A stretch of DNA of 5,135 nucleotides from positions 1 to 5,135 of the forward strand of contig JANQSR010000041.1 of assembly GCA_028279205.1 (NCBI GenBank), written 5' to 3'. Positions within the stretch are counted from its first letter, which is position 1. Each line of letters begins with the position of its first letter. Made by a program: the position numbers and the translations under genes. The notes beneath the pieces were generated by a model. The model searched no databases. It was not told the origin of the DNA and saw nothing but the letters and a program-made list of their open reading frames with translations. Shown in pieces: positions 1 through 5,135 of this stretch. Source of the DNA: Simkania sp. (GTDB lineage Bacteria; Chlamydiota; Chlamydiia; Chlamydiales; Simkaniaceae).

Positions 1-255
1 CTCCACATGACCGCTGGTCTAAGACCTCTTTCTGCTAGATTATTTGTCGGTTCAATCCCTTCTTCATATATAAAAATCCATAGATCCGAAAAGCAATCCA
101 GTAAGTTCTTTCCTAGGTTTGCGATTTTTGATCGGATCTGCTTTGCACTTGCTAAGTGTCGCTGATAATATCTAATTTTGCAAATTTTATCAAGCAATTT
201 CGAAGTTTTGTAAGGGCAACGTGATAATGTCCCCCCTGACAAATATTTGAAATAG
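1..255 (-). pseudogene. IS66-family transposase remnant, C-terminal region (5' truncated, runs off window)
   Basis: This stretch translates without a stop from codon 296-294 to the window edge, and the last part reads EEGIEPTNNLAERGLRPAVM. That is the hallmark block around the catalytic glutamate of IS66-type DDE transposases (P-x-N-N-x-A-E-R-x-L-R-P); the Glu codon is at 32-30. Further upstream, YLSGGTLSR (about 245-219) and the stretch H-L-A-S-A-K-Q-I-R-S-K, rich in Lys and Arg, resemble the helical segment that precedes this block in chlamydial IS66-like proteins as I remember them. Full-length members are several hundred residues long. Here sctT ends at 300, so the N-terminal DNA-binding part and the first catalytic Asp residues are missing, and no ATG occurs in frame before the last codons. 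The 5' limit of true homology is approximate, and the gene may continue intact to its own C-terminus off the left edge. It is seen as a fragment and inferred to be non-functional. Confidence 0.8.
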
Positions 256-262
256 GAGGCAC
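229..262 (-). repeat. Imperfect stem-loop downstream of sctT
   Basis: The arms 229-237 and 254-262 can pair at eight of nine positions as minus-strand RNA, counting one G-U wobble, around a 16-base loop. The palindrome CAAATATTTG (240-249) lies within and beside the loop. No U-tract follows on either strand, so it is not a standard intrinsic terminator. It lies 38 bases past the sctT stop codon and could help stabilise or end the transcript, or be chance structure inside the transposase remnant. Confidence 0.25.
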
Positions 263-299
263 TAGAGATGGAGGTAAGGATGTATACTGCTCCCCCTCA

Positions 300-1145
300 T
301 CACCCACTCTTTTTTGCAACCAAATAGTGAAAACTTTGGATCAGTCTATCGATCATCTCTAACCACGAATAGGTCTCGGCTTTGAACTGCTTGAGGATGA
401 AAAACCAACCCAAAAAGAGCAAGAAAAGGCCGAGTAACGATTTGATCGACATTCCCAAAAAGGCGATCTGGACTTGAGGCGCTAAACGGTTGGCTATCCC
501 CAAAAACATCTCAGCCATCAAAATAGCGACGAGGGGGGGCGCGCCTAGTTGAATGGCGATAGAGATGATCTTGTTGACAAGATCAACACCGACGCTCCAA
601 AAGGGAAGCTCCATCGTGAAGAAGCGGGAGCTGATGAACTGATCGACGGGAACGATTTCAAAAGAGGTGGTGATCCCTTCAAAGAGGTGGAAAGGGCCCG
701 AGATGTTGAAAAAGATGGTGATCAGAATATAGTTGTAGAGGATCCCGATGGGTGAGGATTGGCTTTGCATAGAGGGGTCTTGCGCTTGCATGATCGAGGC
801 TCCCCGCAAATAATCGATAATGATCCCACTCGATTGCACGATGTAAAAGGGAACGGCGATCAAAAACCCGAGGAAAAACCCGATGAGCAGCTCCTTGAGC
901 GAGTAGATGAGAAAAAAGATGTTAAACTCGACGGGGTGCGTGATCCCTTTGACGACAGTGGGGAGAAAGAGGAGACTCATAAAAATGGTAAGCCCTGCGC
1001 GCATCATGAGCGGGGCTGTTTTTGCCCCCAAGAAAGGGCTTAATATAATGATCGGCACCATCCGCATGAAGATCAAAAAGAAGAGGGATAAAAGGGTTGT
1101 CCACGTGATGTGAGGCAGGCTGAAAATATATTCAAAAAGAGCCAT
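300..1145 (-). CDS. sctT: Type III secretion export-apparatus protein SctT (YscT/SpaR/FliR family)
   Basis: Inner-membrane component of the T3SS export gate; in characterised systems one SctT joins about five SctR and four SctS subunits to form the helical entry pore for substrates. The 281 residues match the family's usual length. It is strongly hydrophobic, with membrane segments around residues 15-38, 48-65, 75-103, 135-150, 190-220 and 228-252. Family blocks visible are KELLIGFFLGF (84-94), QSSGIIIDYLRG (104-115) and the C-terminal run 201-236 with APPLV, A-E-M-F-L-G-I-A-N-R, AP-Q and K-S. The ATG lies 6 bases after the sctS stop. Only a weak purine stretch precedes it, so translation is probably coupled to sctS. 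The gene ends with two consecutive TGA codons (302-300, 299-297). It is the last gene of the operon. A run of seven C on the coding strand (533-539) encodes the conserved A-P-P. In Chlamydia the equivalent is CdsT (CT564), from memory. Confidence 0.95.
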   Translation of the reverse strand: MALFEYIFSLPHITWTTLLSLFFLIFMRMVPIIILSPFLGAKTAPLMMRAGLTIFMSLLFLPTVVKGITHPVEFNIFFLIYSLKELLIGFFLGFLIAVPFYIVQSSGIIIDYLRGASIMQAQDPSMQSQSSPIGILYNYILITIFFNISGPFHLFEGITTSFEIVPVDQFISSRFFTMELPFWSVGVDLVNKIISIAIQLGAPPLVAILMAEMFLGIANRLAPQVQIAFLGMSIKSLLGLFLLFLGWFFILKQFKAETYSWLEMIDRLIQSFHYLVAKKSG

Positions 1146-1151
1146 AGCTTT

Positions 1152-1421
1152 TCAAGCGTTCCAATGGAAAAAATTGGAGAAGATATTGCTTGCGAACTGC
1201 ATGATCTGTCCACTTAAAAATCCGCCCATCAAGATCAAGGTCATGATGACAGCGACAAGTTTAACGGTAAAAGAGAGGGTCTGCTCTTGGATCTGCGTTG
1301 CCGCTTGAAAAATAGCCACAAAGAGGCCGAGGGTCATGCTGATCAAAATCGGCGGACCCGACAAGATTAAAATGAGGAGAAGTGCCTGATAAGAAAGTTG
1401 GTAGATCTCTGGTTGGTACAT
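1152..1421 (-). CDS. sctS: Type III secretion export-apparatus protein SctS (YscS/SpaQ/FliQ family)
   Basis: Small export-gate subunit, inserted in the inner membrane as part of the SctRST complex. The 89 residues are the normal length for the family. There are two hydrophobic hairpin segments, about residues 12-38 and 52-80. Between and beside them lies the signature region 20-54, with S-G-P-P-I-L, G-L-F-V-A-I-F-Q-A-A-T-Q-I-Q-E-Q-T-L-S-F and the polar loop Q-I-Q-E-Q typical of SctS/FliQ. The ATG at 1421 is well supported: AAGAGG (1432-1427) lies 5 bases upstream and overlaps the sctR stop codon. It is the only gene in the cluster with a strong, well-spaced ribosome binding site. The gene sits 10 bases after sctR and 6 bases before sctT. 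In Chlamydia the equivalent is CdsS (CT563), from memory. Confidence 0.96.
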   Translation of the reverse strand: MYQPEIYQLSYQALLLILILSGPPILISMTLGLFVAIFQAATQIQEQTLSFTVKLVAVIMTLILMGGFLSGQIMQFASNIFSNFFHWNA

Positions 1422-1426
1422 ATAAG

Positions 1427-1432
1427 CCTCTT
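1427..1432 (-). promoter_or_regulatory. Shine-Dalgarno site of sctS
   Basis: AAGAGG, five bases before the sctS ATG, overlaps the TAA stop of sctR (1434-1432). It fixes the sctS start and allows independent initiation in addition to coupling. The other junctions in the operon lack a site of this quality. Confidence 0.7.
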
Positions 1433-2277
1433 TATCTGTAAGTGAGCACCAGTCCTTCTACGATCAGGGTCCATCCGTTTGTCATGACGATGAGCAAAAG
1501 TTTTAAGGGGAGCGCAATTGTGAGTGGTGAGAGCATCATCATCCCCATGGCAAGCAAAATGTTCGAGGTGACAAGGTCTATGACAAAGAAGGGCAAGTAG
1601 ATCAAAACCCCAATCTCAAAAGCCCCTTTGATCTGAGAGGTAATATAGGCGGGGATCAGCACAATAAAATCGCTCGCAGTTAGATCTTTTCGAAACTCTT
1701 TGGGAAGGCTTCTGAACGCGAGTTGGTAGAAGTTTTTCTGATGGTTTTTCGCCAAATTACGCTGTAAAAATTGGCGAAGCGGCTCTTTAGCATCTTTGAC
1801 CACCTCTAAAATATAAGGAGCCGTCTTGTTTGTAAAAAGGGATGGGGGAGCCTCTTTTTCTAGTGCCCCTTTTCCCGCATTGTACATGGCGACACCTGTT
1901 GGAAACATGACGTAGATCGTCATGAGCAAAGCAACGCCGTTGAGCACCTGGTTGGGAGGAGCCTGTTGCACTCCGAGGGCATTGCGCACGAGGGATAAGA
2001 CGATGACGATCTTGGTATAAGAGGTTAAAAGGAGAACCGCAAAGGGGAGAAGGGCGAGCATGCTGATCACAGCAAGCATGGTTGGCACATTTGGCTGCCC
2101 AAACTGACTTGCCTTTCCCGCTGCCTGAGCAATTTCGCCAAGAGGGGTGACTTCTTGGCTTGATTTGAAGTCAGAGGGGCTCTCTTGTGCCTCAATTTGG
2201 GCTGGACTCAAACCAAATTTAAGAAAAACCAAGCAGAAAAGGAGGAGCGCTTTTTTCAAAAACTTTGCTTTTGTCAT
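1432..2277 (-). CDS. sctR: Type III secretion export-apparatus protein SctR (YscR/SpaP/FliP family)
   Basis: Main ring-forming subunit of the T3SS export gate. The 281 residues are longer than the roughly 215-220 of Yersinia YscR because of an N-terminal extension. Residues 1-31 have a lysine-rich start, a hydrophobic core (10-22) and a plausible signal-peptidase region ending near A-Q-I-E-A-Q; a polar linker runs to about 60. FliP and, from memory, chlamydial CdsR also carry a cleavable or extended N-terminus. Family blocks are LLPFAVLLLTSYTKIVIVLS (76-95), R-N-A-L-G-V-Q-Q-A-P-P-N-Q-V-L (98-112), the periplasmic loop 130-205, and the C-terminal signature 219-251 (A-F-E-I-G-V-L-I-Y-L-P-F-F-V-I-D-L-V, then S-N-I-L-L-A-M-G-M-M-M-L-S-P). 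The ATG lies 2 bases after the sctL TAG, with no strong Shine-Dalgarno sequence, which suggests translational coupling. In Chlamydia the equivalent is CdsR (CT562), from memory. Confidence 0.96.
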   Translation of the reverse strand: MTKAKFLKKALLLFCLVFLKFGLSPAQIEAQESPSDFKSSQEVTPLGEIAQAAGKASQFGQPNVPTMLAVISMLALLPFAVLLLTSYTKIVIVLSLVRNALGVQQAPPNQVLNGVALLMTIYVMFPTGVAMYNAGKGALEKEAPPSLFTNKTAPYILEVVKDAKEPLRQFLQRNLAKNHQKNFYQLAFRSLPKEFRKDLTASDFIVLIPAYITSQIKGAFEIGVLIYLPFFVIDLVTSNILLAMGMMMLSPLTIALPLKLLLIVMTNGWTLIVEGLVLTYR

Positions 2278-2279
2278 GC

Positions 2280-2906
2280 CTAACGCTTCATAAATGTTTC
2301 AAAAGCAGACTCGAGTGCCCGCCATTGATTTTCTAAACTCGCGTTGATGATACCAGCTTCGGTTTCTATAATACAACCTCCTGGAGAAACATCCTCTTTT
2401 TCCTCGATGGTAAAGGTCTTGACTTGCTCTAAGTGCTTTTTAAGCTTTTGTTTCTCTTTTTCTAAAATCGGTTTCTCTTTTTTGCTGACATAAATTTTGA
2501 TGTGGTGGCTTTGTGTGACAGGCCTTAGGTTCTGCTCTACAATGTCCAAGATCGTTTCAGGCTTTAATTCAAGCTCCCGCCCCACAATTTTCTTGGCCGC
2601 TTTTAAGGTGAGGGGGAGCACCACTTTTTGCAATTCGTGATGCATCTGTTTGATTTTCTCTTCGTAGAGCAAGATCTGCTTGTTAAACTCGGTCAGCCCC
2701 TTGTTAAACCCCGCCTCTTCTGCTTTTTTTAAGACTTTTTTGCACTCTTGTCTGTTTTTCTTCAGATAGGTCTTCACATCCTCTTTGGCCTTTTCAAGCA
2801 CCTCTCCTGCTTCTAAAAGCAGGCTGAACTCTTCTTGAGGCACCATTTTATCCTCTTCTGCAAGGTGGATCTGTCCAGAAAAAATAAGGGAAAAAAGTTT
2901 ACTCAT
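2280..2906 (-). CDS. sctL: Type III secretion ATPase stator SctL (YscL/FliH family)
   Basis: Cytoplasmic peripheral-stalk protein that binds and regulates the SctN ATPase and links it to the sorting platform. The product from this start is 208 residues, similar to YscL and CdsL. The N-terminus S-K-L-F-S-L-I-F matches the remembered start of chlamydial CdsL. Residues 22-97 are rich in Lys and Glu and predicted coiled coil, including A-E-E-A-G-F-N-K-G-L, the AxxxG-like helix found in FliH/YscL proteins. The C-terminal domain contains L-P-L-T-L-K-A-A-K-K-I-V-G-R-E-L-E-L (97-114) and the very conserved block PGGCIIETEAGIINASL (175-191). I chose ATG 2906 over the GTG at 2915 because of the homologous N-terminus and a weak GTGAG 4 bases upstream; with GTG the protein gains three residues. 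The gene overlaps the preceding stop codon (ATGAGTAA), so it is likely coupled. In Chlamydia the equivalent is CT561, from memory. Confidence 0.93.
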   Translation of the reverse strand: MSKLFSLIFSGQIHLAEEDKMVPQEEFSLLLEAGEVLEKAKEDVKTYLKKNRQECKKVLKKAEEAGFNKGLTEFNKQILLYEEKIKQMHHELQKVVLPLTLKAAKKIVGRELELKPETILDIVEQNLRPVTQSHHIKIYVSKKEKPILEKEKQKLKKHLEQVKTFTIEEKEDVSPGGCIIETEAGIINASLENQWRALESAFETFMKR

Positions 2907-3765
2907 AATGCTCACGAATCAAAAGGACCAAACTGACAACCTGTTTTTTCAGAGCCTCTTGCGCTTTTTCATTGTTCATATCTGTGAAAAATTTACGCAT
3001 AATTTTGGTGCGCCCCGTGTCAAGACGTCTCGTGATATGCCACATCAGTGAAGGGTGACATCCAAAAAGCGCTTTGCTCAAACGATTAAACCCCCGTTGA
3101 TGCAAAATTTGCTTGAGCTTTGTCTCATCACCGTCCCACCTGTCTAGATTAAACCTTGCAAAGGAGATCGGCTCTTTGCTTTTGCACACTTTTTTCAAGT
3201 ATTCACGGTGCGGCTTTGAAAGCGCTTCTTGAATCTTCTTGATCTGTTTTGCCGTTACCATTTTCTTAAGCTCAAGCGCAAGGTCATGTAGCCCCAAAAA
3301 GTCGACTAGATGTTGAATGGAGCTTTTCTTTAGCTCCAAAATGGCATTTAGGGGTTGAGCGGGGAGATACTCGACCGGAACAAACTCTTTTTGGGTAGAG
3401 ATCAGCCAATCATAAATCAACCGTTGCAAAAACCGCTTGGGGTGGAAACTAAGCTTTTTTAAGCCTCTGCTTATCTTAAAATAGAGTTTCAATTTTTCAG
3501 CCTGAGCAGGGGCTAAAACCGAAAGAAGAGACCTTTGATCCGCTTCAGCAAAGGGGCGCACAAAAGGGGCAATCCAAGAATAGTGGATCACTTTGATCCG
3601 ATCCTCAATAGAGAAATCAAAAGAGAAGGGGTCAGCTACAGGAACAAAAGCCTCCTCTACTTTTTCCCTTTCGGAATCGGACAGGTACCCCACAAGAACT
3701 TTTTTTCTATCTGGGCTCGTTTTTTCTAAAAGACCTCGAAAGGCCATCCAAGAAGCTGAAGTCAT
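2899..3765 (-). CDS. Unrecognised T3SS-operon protein in the sctK position (CT560-like)
   Basis: I do not recognise this 288-residue protein by sequence. It has no signal peptide and no membrane segment, is basic and mainly helical by composition, and should be cytoplasmic. Its place between sctJ and sctL is that of yscK in Yersinia and of the hypothetical CT560 in C. trachomatis. SctK (YscK/OrgA) proteins join the sorting-platform pods to the SctD ring, so an equivalent role is an inference from position only. Three segments follow one pattern, L-x3-[LV], then a helix with [EK]-K-[VLI]-x3-[FL]: residues 23-40 (V-L-V-G-Y-L-S-D), 79-96 (S-L-L-S-V-L-A-P) and 165-182 (L-K-K-M-V-T-A-K-Q). This hints at a helical-repeat or FliG-like fold. 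The ATG follows the sctJ TAG with no gap; the nearest GAGG is 14 bases upstream, which suggests coupling. The 3' end overlaps sctL by 8 bases from the preferred sctL start. Expression as a real gene is very likely; its function is uncertain. Confidence 0.85.
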   Translation of the reverse strand: MTSASWMAFRGLLEKTSPDRKKVLVGYLSDSEREKVEEAFVPVADPFSFDFSIEDRIKVIHYSWIAPFVRPFAEADQRSLLSVLAPAQAEKLKLYFKISRGLKKLSFHPKRFLQRLIYDWLISTQKEFVPVEYLPAQPLNAILELKKSSIQHLVDFLGLHDLALELKKMVTAKQIKKIQEALSKPHREYLKKVCKSKEPISFARFNLDRWDGDETKLKQILHQRGFNRLSKALFGCHPSLMWHITRRLDTGRTKIMRKFFTDMNNEKAQEALKKQVVSLVLLIREHYE

Positions 3766-4707
3766 CTAAAACTTTTTATCCTCGCCAGGGGGAGACTCTT
3801 GGCTCTCTTTTACCTTGTTACCAATCCAAGGGATCGGACTGAGAAGGGCTCGCCATCCCCCCTTTTTATTCAAAGTGGGATAAAATTTCCAGATGAGCCA
3901 ACCCAAGGCGATCGCTAAGATGACTGCAATCGCCGTGATGAAAAAGAAGAGGACGCGGAAACGGGCGACCGACTCTTTGTTCATCACAATATTCCAAATG
4001 CTCACATACTCTCTGGCTCCTCTTGAGAGGGATGCGGCATCGGCTCCCAGGGTGATATCGGTAAAGCGGGAGCGGTCGGAGACGACGGTCACATCGCTCA
4101 CATCAAGACCGGAGATACTTCCCGAAACAAGCCGTTTGATCTTATTTTCAAGGTGGATGTTGGGATCATCAATCACCCCTTGATGTTTGACATAGACCGC
4201 CGCTGTGATCCTCTTCTTTTCCTGTTCCTCTTGATTGCCTAGATTGACCTCATCTGGAGGAAAAGAGAGCTGAACGCTCGCGTCAATCACACCATCAATC
4301 ATGAGAATCGTGTTGGTGAGTTGCTGAGCAAGCCCCGCCTGGTACCTGATCGTCTCCTCCCGATCAGAGGTCATGAGCCCCTGCTTGGCAAAAAGATCTA
4401 ACAGATTGGTTCCTGTCTCACGGGGAAACCCATTCTGGTTGAGATAGGCAGTCGCCTCAACTGCGCTCTTTTCAGGAACTGCAATTGCATACTTTGTCTT
4501 CGTATCTCCCCCCACTTGGGAAGTGTGCATCTTCATCTTCTGAGCCGGAATCCCCTTGCTCTCGAGAAGAACGAGGATCACATTCGCCTCTTTCTCATCC
4601 ACATTGCTCACAATCGGATGATTGTTTTCGCAACCTCCCAGTAGAATGAGAAGGAGGGGCAAACAGACTGAAATTTTTCTCAAGAAAAAGCGGATCGCTT
4701 CTCTCAT
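3766..4707 (-). CDS. sctJ: Type III secretion inner-membrane ring lipoprotein SctJ (YscJ/PrgK/FliF-like)
   Basis: SctJ forms the inner-membrane ring of the basal body. From this start the product has 313 residues, longer than YscJ (about 245) and closer to chlamydial CdsJ as I remember it. The N-terminus has the basic M-R-E-A-I-R-F-F-L-R-K, a hydrophobic core and the lipobox L-G-G-C, giving a lipidated Cys26. Ring-building domains follow, with K-G-I-P-A-Q-K-M (51-58), NLLDLFAKQGLM (101-112), I-R-Y-Q-A-G-L-A-Q-Q-L (120-130), I-D-G-V-I-D-A-S-V-Q-L-S-F (137-149) and N-K-I-K-R-L-V-S (188-195). A transmembrane helix lies at about 251-274, followed by a basic 39-residue cytoplasmic tail. The frame also has ATG 4728 (seven more residues), but AAGAAGG touches that codon with no spacing and the likely transcript start is only a few bases before it. 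ATG 4707 has AAGAG 7 bases upstream and gives a more typical lipoprotein signal. It is the first gene of the operon, equivalent to CdsJ (CT559) from memory. Confidence 0.95.
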   Translation of the reverse strand: MREAIRFFLRKISVCLPLLLILLGGCENNHPIVSNVDEKEANVILVLLESKGIPAQKMKMHTSQVGGDTKTKYAIAVPEKSAVEATAYLNQNGFPRETGTNLLDLFAKQGLMTSDREETIRYQAGLAQQLTNTILMIDGVIDASVQLSFPPDEVNLGNQEEQEKKRITAAVYVKHQGVIDDPNIHLENKIKRLVSGSISGLDVSDVTVVSDRSRFTDITLGADAASLSRGAREYVSIWNIVMNKESVARFRVLFFFITAIAVILAIALGWLIWKFYPTLNKKGGWRALLSPIPWIGNKVKESQESPPGEDKKF

Positions 4708-4738
4708 CTTTTTACTCTTAATATTCATCCTTCTTGCT

Positions 4739-4767
4739 TTTATACCACTTTAATGAGTTTGCACCAA
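4739..4767 (-). promoter_or_regulatory. Predicted sigma70/sigma66-type promoter of the sct operon
   Basis: On the minus strand TTGGTG (4767-4762) and TATAAA (4744-4739) are separated by exactly 17 bases. The -10 element matches the consensus at five of six positions and the -35 at three of six. Transcription would begin near 4732, leaving a leader of about 25 bases before the preferred sctJ ATG (4707). It lies in the only non-coding gap upstream of the operon. Such AT-rich matches also arise by chance, so this is a prediction. Confidence 0.4.
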
Positions 4768-4806
4768 AAGGTTTCATTTTAAATAAAATTTCACTAAACA
4801 CCTTTT
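4766..4806. terminator. Imperfect A/T-rich inverted repeat, possible weak terminator of the upstream gene
   Basis: AAAAGGTTT (4766-4774) pairs with AAACACCTTTT (4796-4806), leaving a two-base bulge, and ATTTT-AAAT-AAAAT (4776-4789) can extend the stem inside. It begins right after the stop codon of the polysaccharide-export-like gene. On the minus strand the 3' arm ends in TTTT but then continues GG, so termination would be weak. On the plus strand it ends in six T, but no plus-strand gene is visible. Its left end touches the predicted -35 box of the sct promoter. Confidence 0.3.
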
Positions 4807-4807
4807 T

Positions 4808-5135
4808 TCAATCGATAGGGATCACTTTGGGGATCTCTTTCCGAAAAAGTTCAATCCCAACAAGTGTTGGGAAGATTTGCGAAACAAACCGGCTCCACTG
4901 CGCAATAGGCGTTGCTGCAACATAAACAGTATCGCCTGGCATCACCAAAAAAGAGGAGGTTGGCAGCCGAACCATCTGCTCCCAACTCAACGTGTAGATT
5001 TTGGGGGAGAGCAGAGTTCCACGCATGACTTGAATGACGTTTCTATCCCCACTCTTGGTGATCCCCCCAGCAAGGGCTAAAACGTTGCGAAGAGGCATCG
5101 ATCCACTGGGAAGGGGGATCTGCTTGGGCTCATTC
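4808..5135 (-). CDS. Wza-like polysaccharide export protein, SLBB domain, C-terminal part (5' partial)
   Basis: The frame is open to the right edge of the window, so the N-terminus is missing; about 109 codons are visible. An internal ATG at 5098 is not the true start, because the frame continues upstream with N-E-P-K-Q-I-P-L-P-S-G-S directly into it. The visible part fits an SLBB (soluble ligand-binding beta-grasp) domain of outer-membrane polysaccharide exporters of the Wza type: I-P-L-P-S-G-S-M-P-L-R-N-V-L-A-L-A-G-G, followed by basic residues and a strand with V-M-R-G, then V-M-P-G-D-T-V-Y-V-A-A-T-P-I-A. The ending, W-S-R-F-V-S-Q-I-F-P-T-L, matches the segment W-[NS]-R-x-[IV]-S-Q-[IL]-[LF]-P found at the C-terminus of many Wza homologues, where it leads into the membrane-spanning helix. 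Signal peptide and export domain would lie upstream, outside the window. It lies 80-100 bases before sctJ on the same strand and may be a separate transcription unit. Its substrate cannot be told. Confidence 0.82.
   Translation of the reverse strand, partial: NEPKQIPLPSGSMPLRNVLALAGGITKSGDRNVIQVMRGTLLSPKIYTLSWEQMVRLPTSSFLVMPGDTVYVAATPIAQWSRFVSQIFPTLVGIELFRKEIPKVIPID

Noticed and set aside
922..1104. Second minus-strand open frame inside sctT
   Set aside because: It is an out-of-phase shadow of the conserved SctT N-terminal membrane segments.
549..1113. Several overlapping plus-strand open frames opposite sctT
   Set aside because: Their translations are rich in charged residues with no recognisable family, they have no convincing start signals, and they lie opposite the strongly conserved sctT.
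2184..2277. SctR N-terminus as a lipoprotein signal
   Set aside because: The hydrophobic stretch has a Cys at residue 15, but it lies inside the core and not after a lipobox; an ordinary signal or signal-anchor fits better.
2721..2730. A-runs in sctL and in the unknown gene (near 3701-3707) as programmed frameshift or transcript-slippage sites
   Set aside because: Slippage occurs in some T3SS genes, but here the runs encode ordinary Lys codons in lysine-rich proteins, the frames are intact, and no downstream structure or alternative product is apparent.
3535..4183. Plus-strand open frames opposite the unknown gene and sctJ
   Set aside because: They are antisense to genes with clear family features or tight operon spacing and show no domain, signal or ribosome binding site of their own.
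4734..5080. Plus-strand open frames in the intergenic region and opposite the Wza-like gene
   Set aside because: They cover the complement of a recognisable SLBB domain and an A/T-rich gap, and their products resemble nothing known.

Overview
The window reads as a type III secretion (T3SS) export-apparatus and basal-body operon from a member of the Chlamydiae, most likely one of the environmental families related to Parachlamydia, Waddlia or Simkania rather than the genus Chlamydia. Three things support this. The gene order sctJ - (hypothetical) - sctL - sctR - sctS - sctT on one strand matches the C. trachomatis CT559-CT564 block as I remember it. SctJ, SctL and SctR carry sequence blocks close to remembered chlamydial CdsJ, CdsL and CdsR. 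Two neighbours, an IS66-type transposase remnant and a Wza-like export protein, are not expected beside this block in Chlamydia. The assignment comes from memory of the families; no search was run.

Layout, all real genes on the minus strand, read from right to left. 5135-4808: the C-terminal part of a Wza/SLBB polysaccharide-export-like protein whose N-terminus lies beyond the window. 4807-4708: a short intergenic region with an imperfect inverted repeat (possible weak terminator) and a plausible sigma70/sigma66-type promoter. Then come sctJ (inner-membrane ring lipoprotein), an unrecognised 288-residue gene in the position held by sctK in other systems, sctL (ATPase stator), and sctR, sctS and sctT (core export gate). 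The six genes abut or overlap: TAG directly followed by ATG, a short overlap, then gaps of 2, 10 and 6 bases. This indicates one transcript with translational coupling. Only sctS has a clear Shine-Dalgarno sequence with good spacing.

After sctT there are two TGA codons in a row, then a reading frame in the same phase that runs off the left edge. It encodes the C-terminal catalytic region of an IS66-family transposase without its N-terminal part, so a mobile-element remnant sits directly against the end of the operon.

Together SctJ anchors the basal body in the inner membrane, SctL connects the ATPase to the cytoplasmic sorting platform, and SctR/S/T form the export gate. The genes for SctU, SctV, SctN, SctQ, the needle and the secretin are not in this window. 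No tRNA, rRNA, CRISPR or complete insertion sequence was seen. The most interesting items are the unrecognised gene between sctJ and sctL, in which I see a recurring helical pattern, and the unusual neighbours on both sides of the operon.
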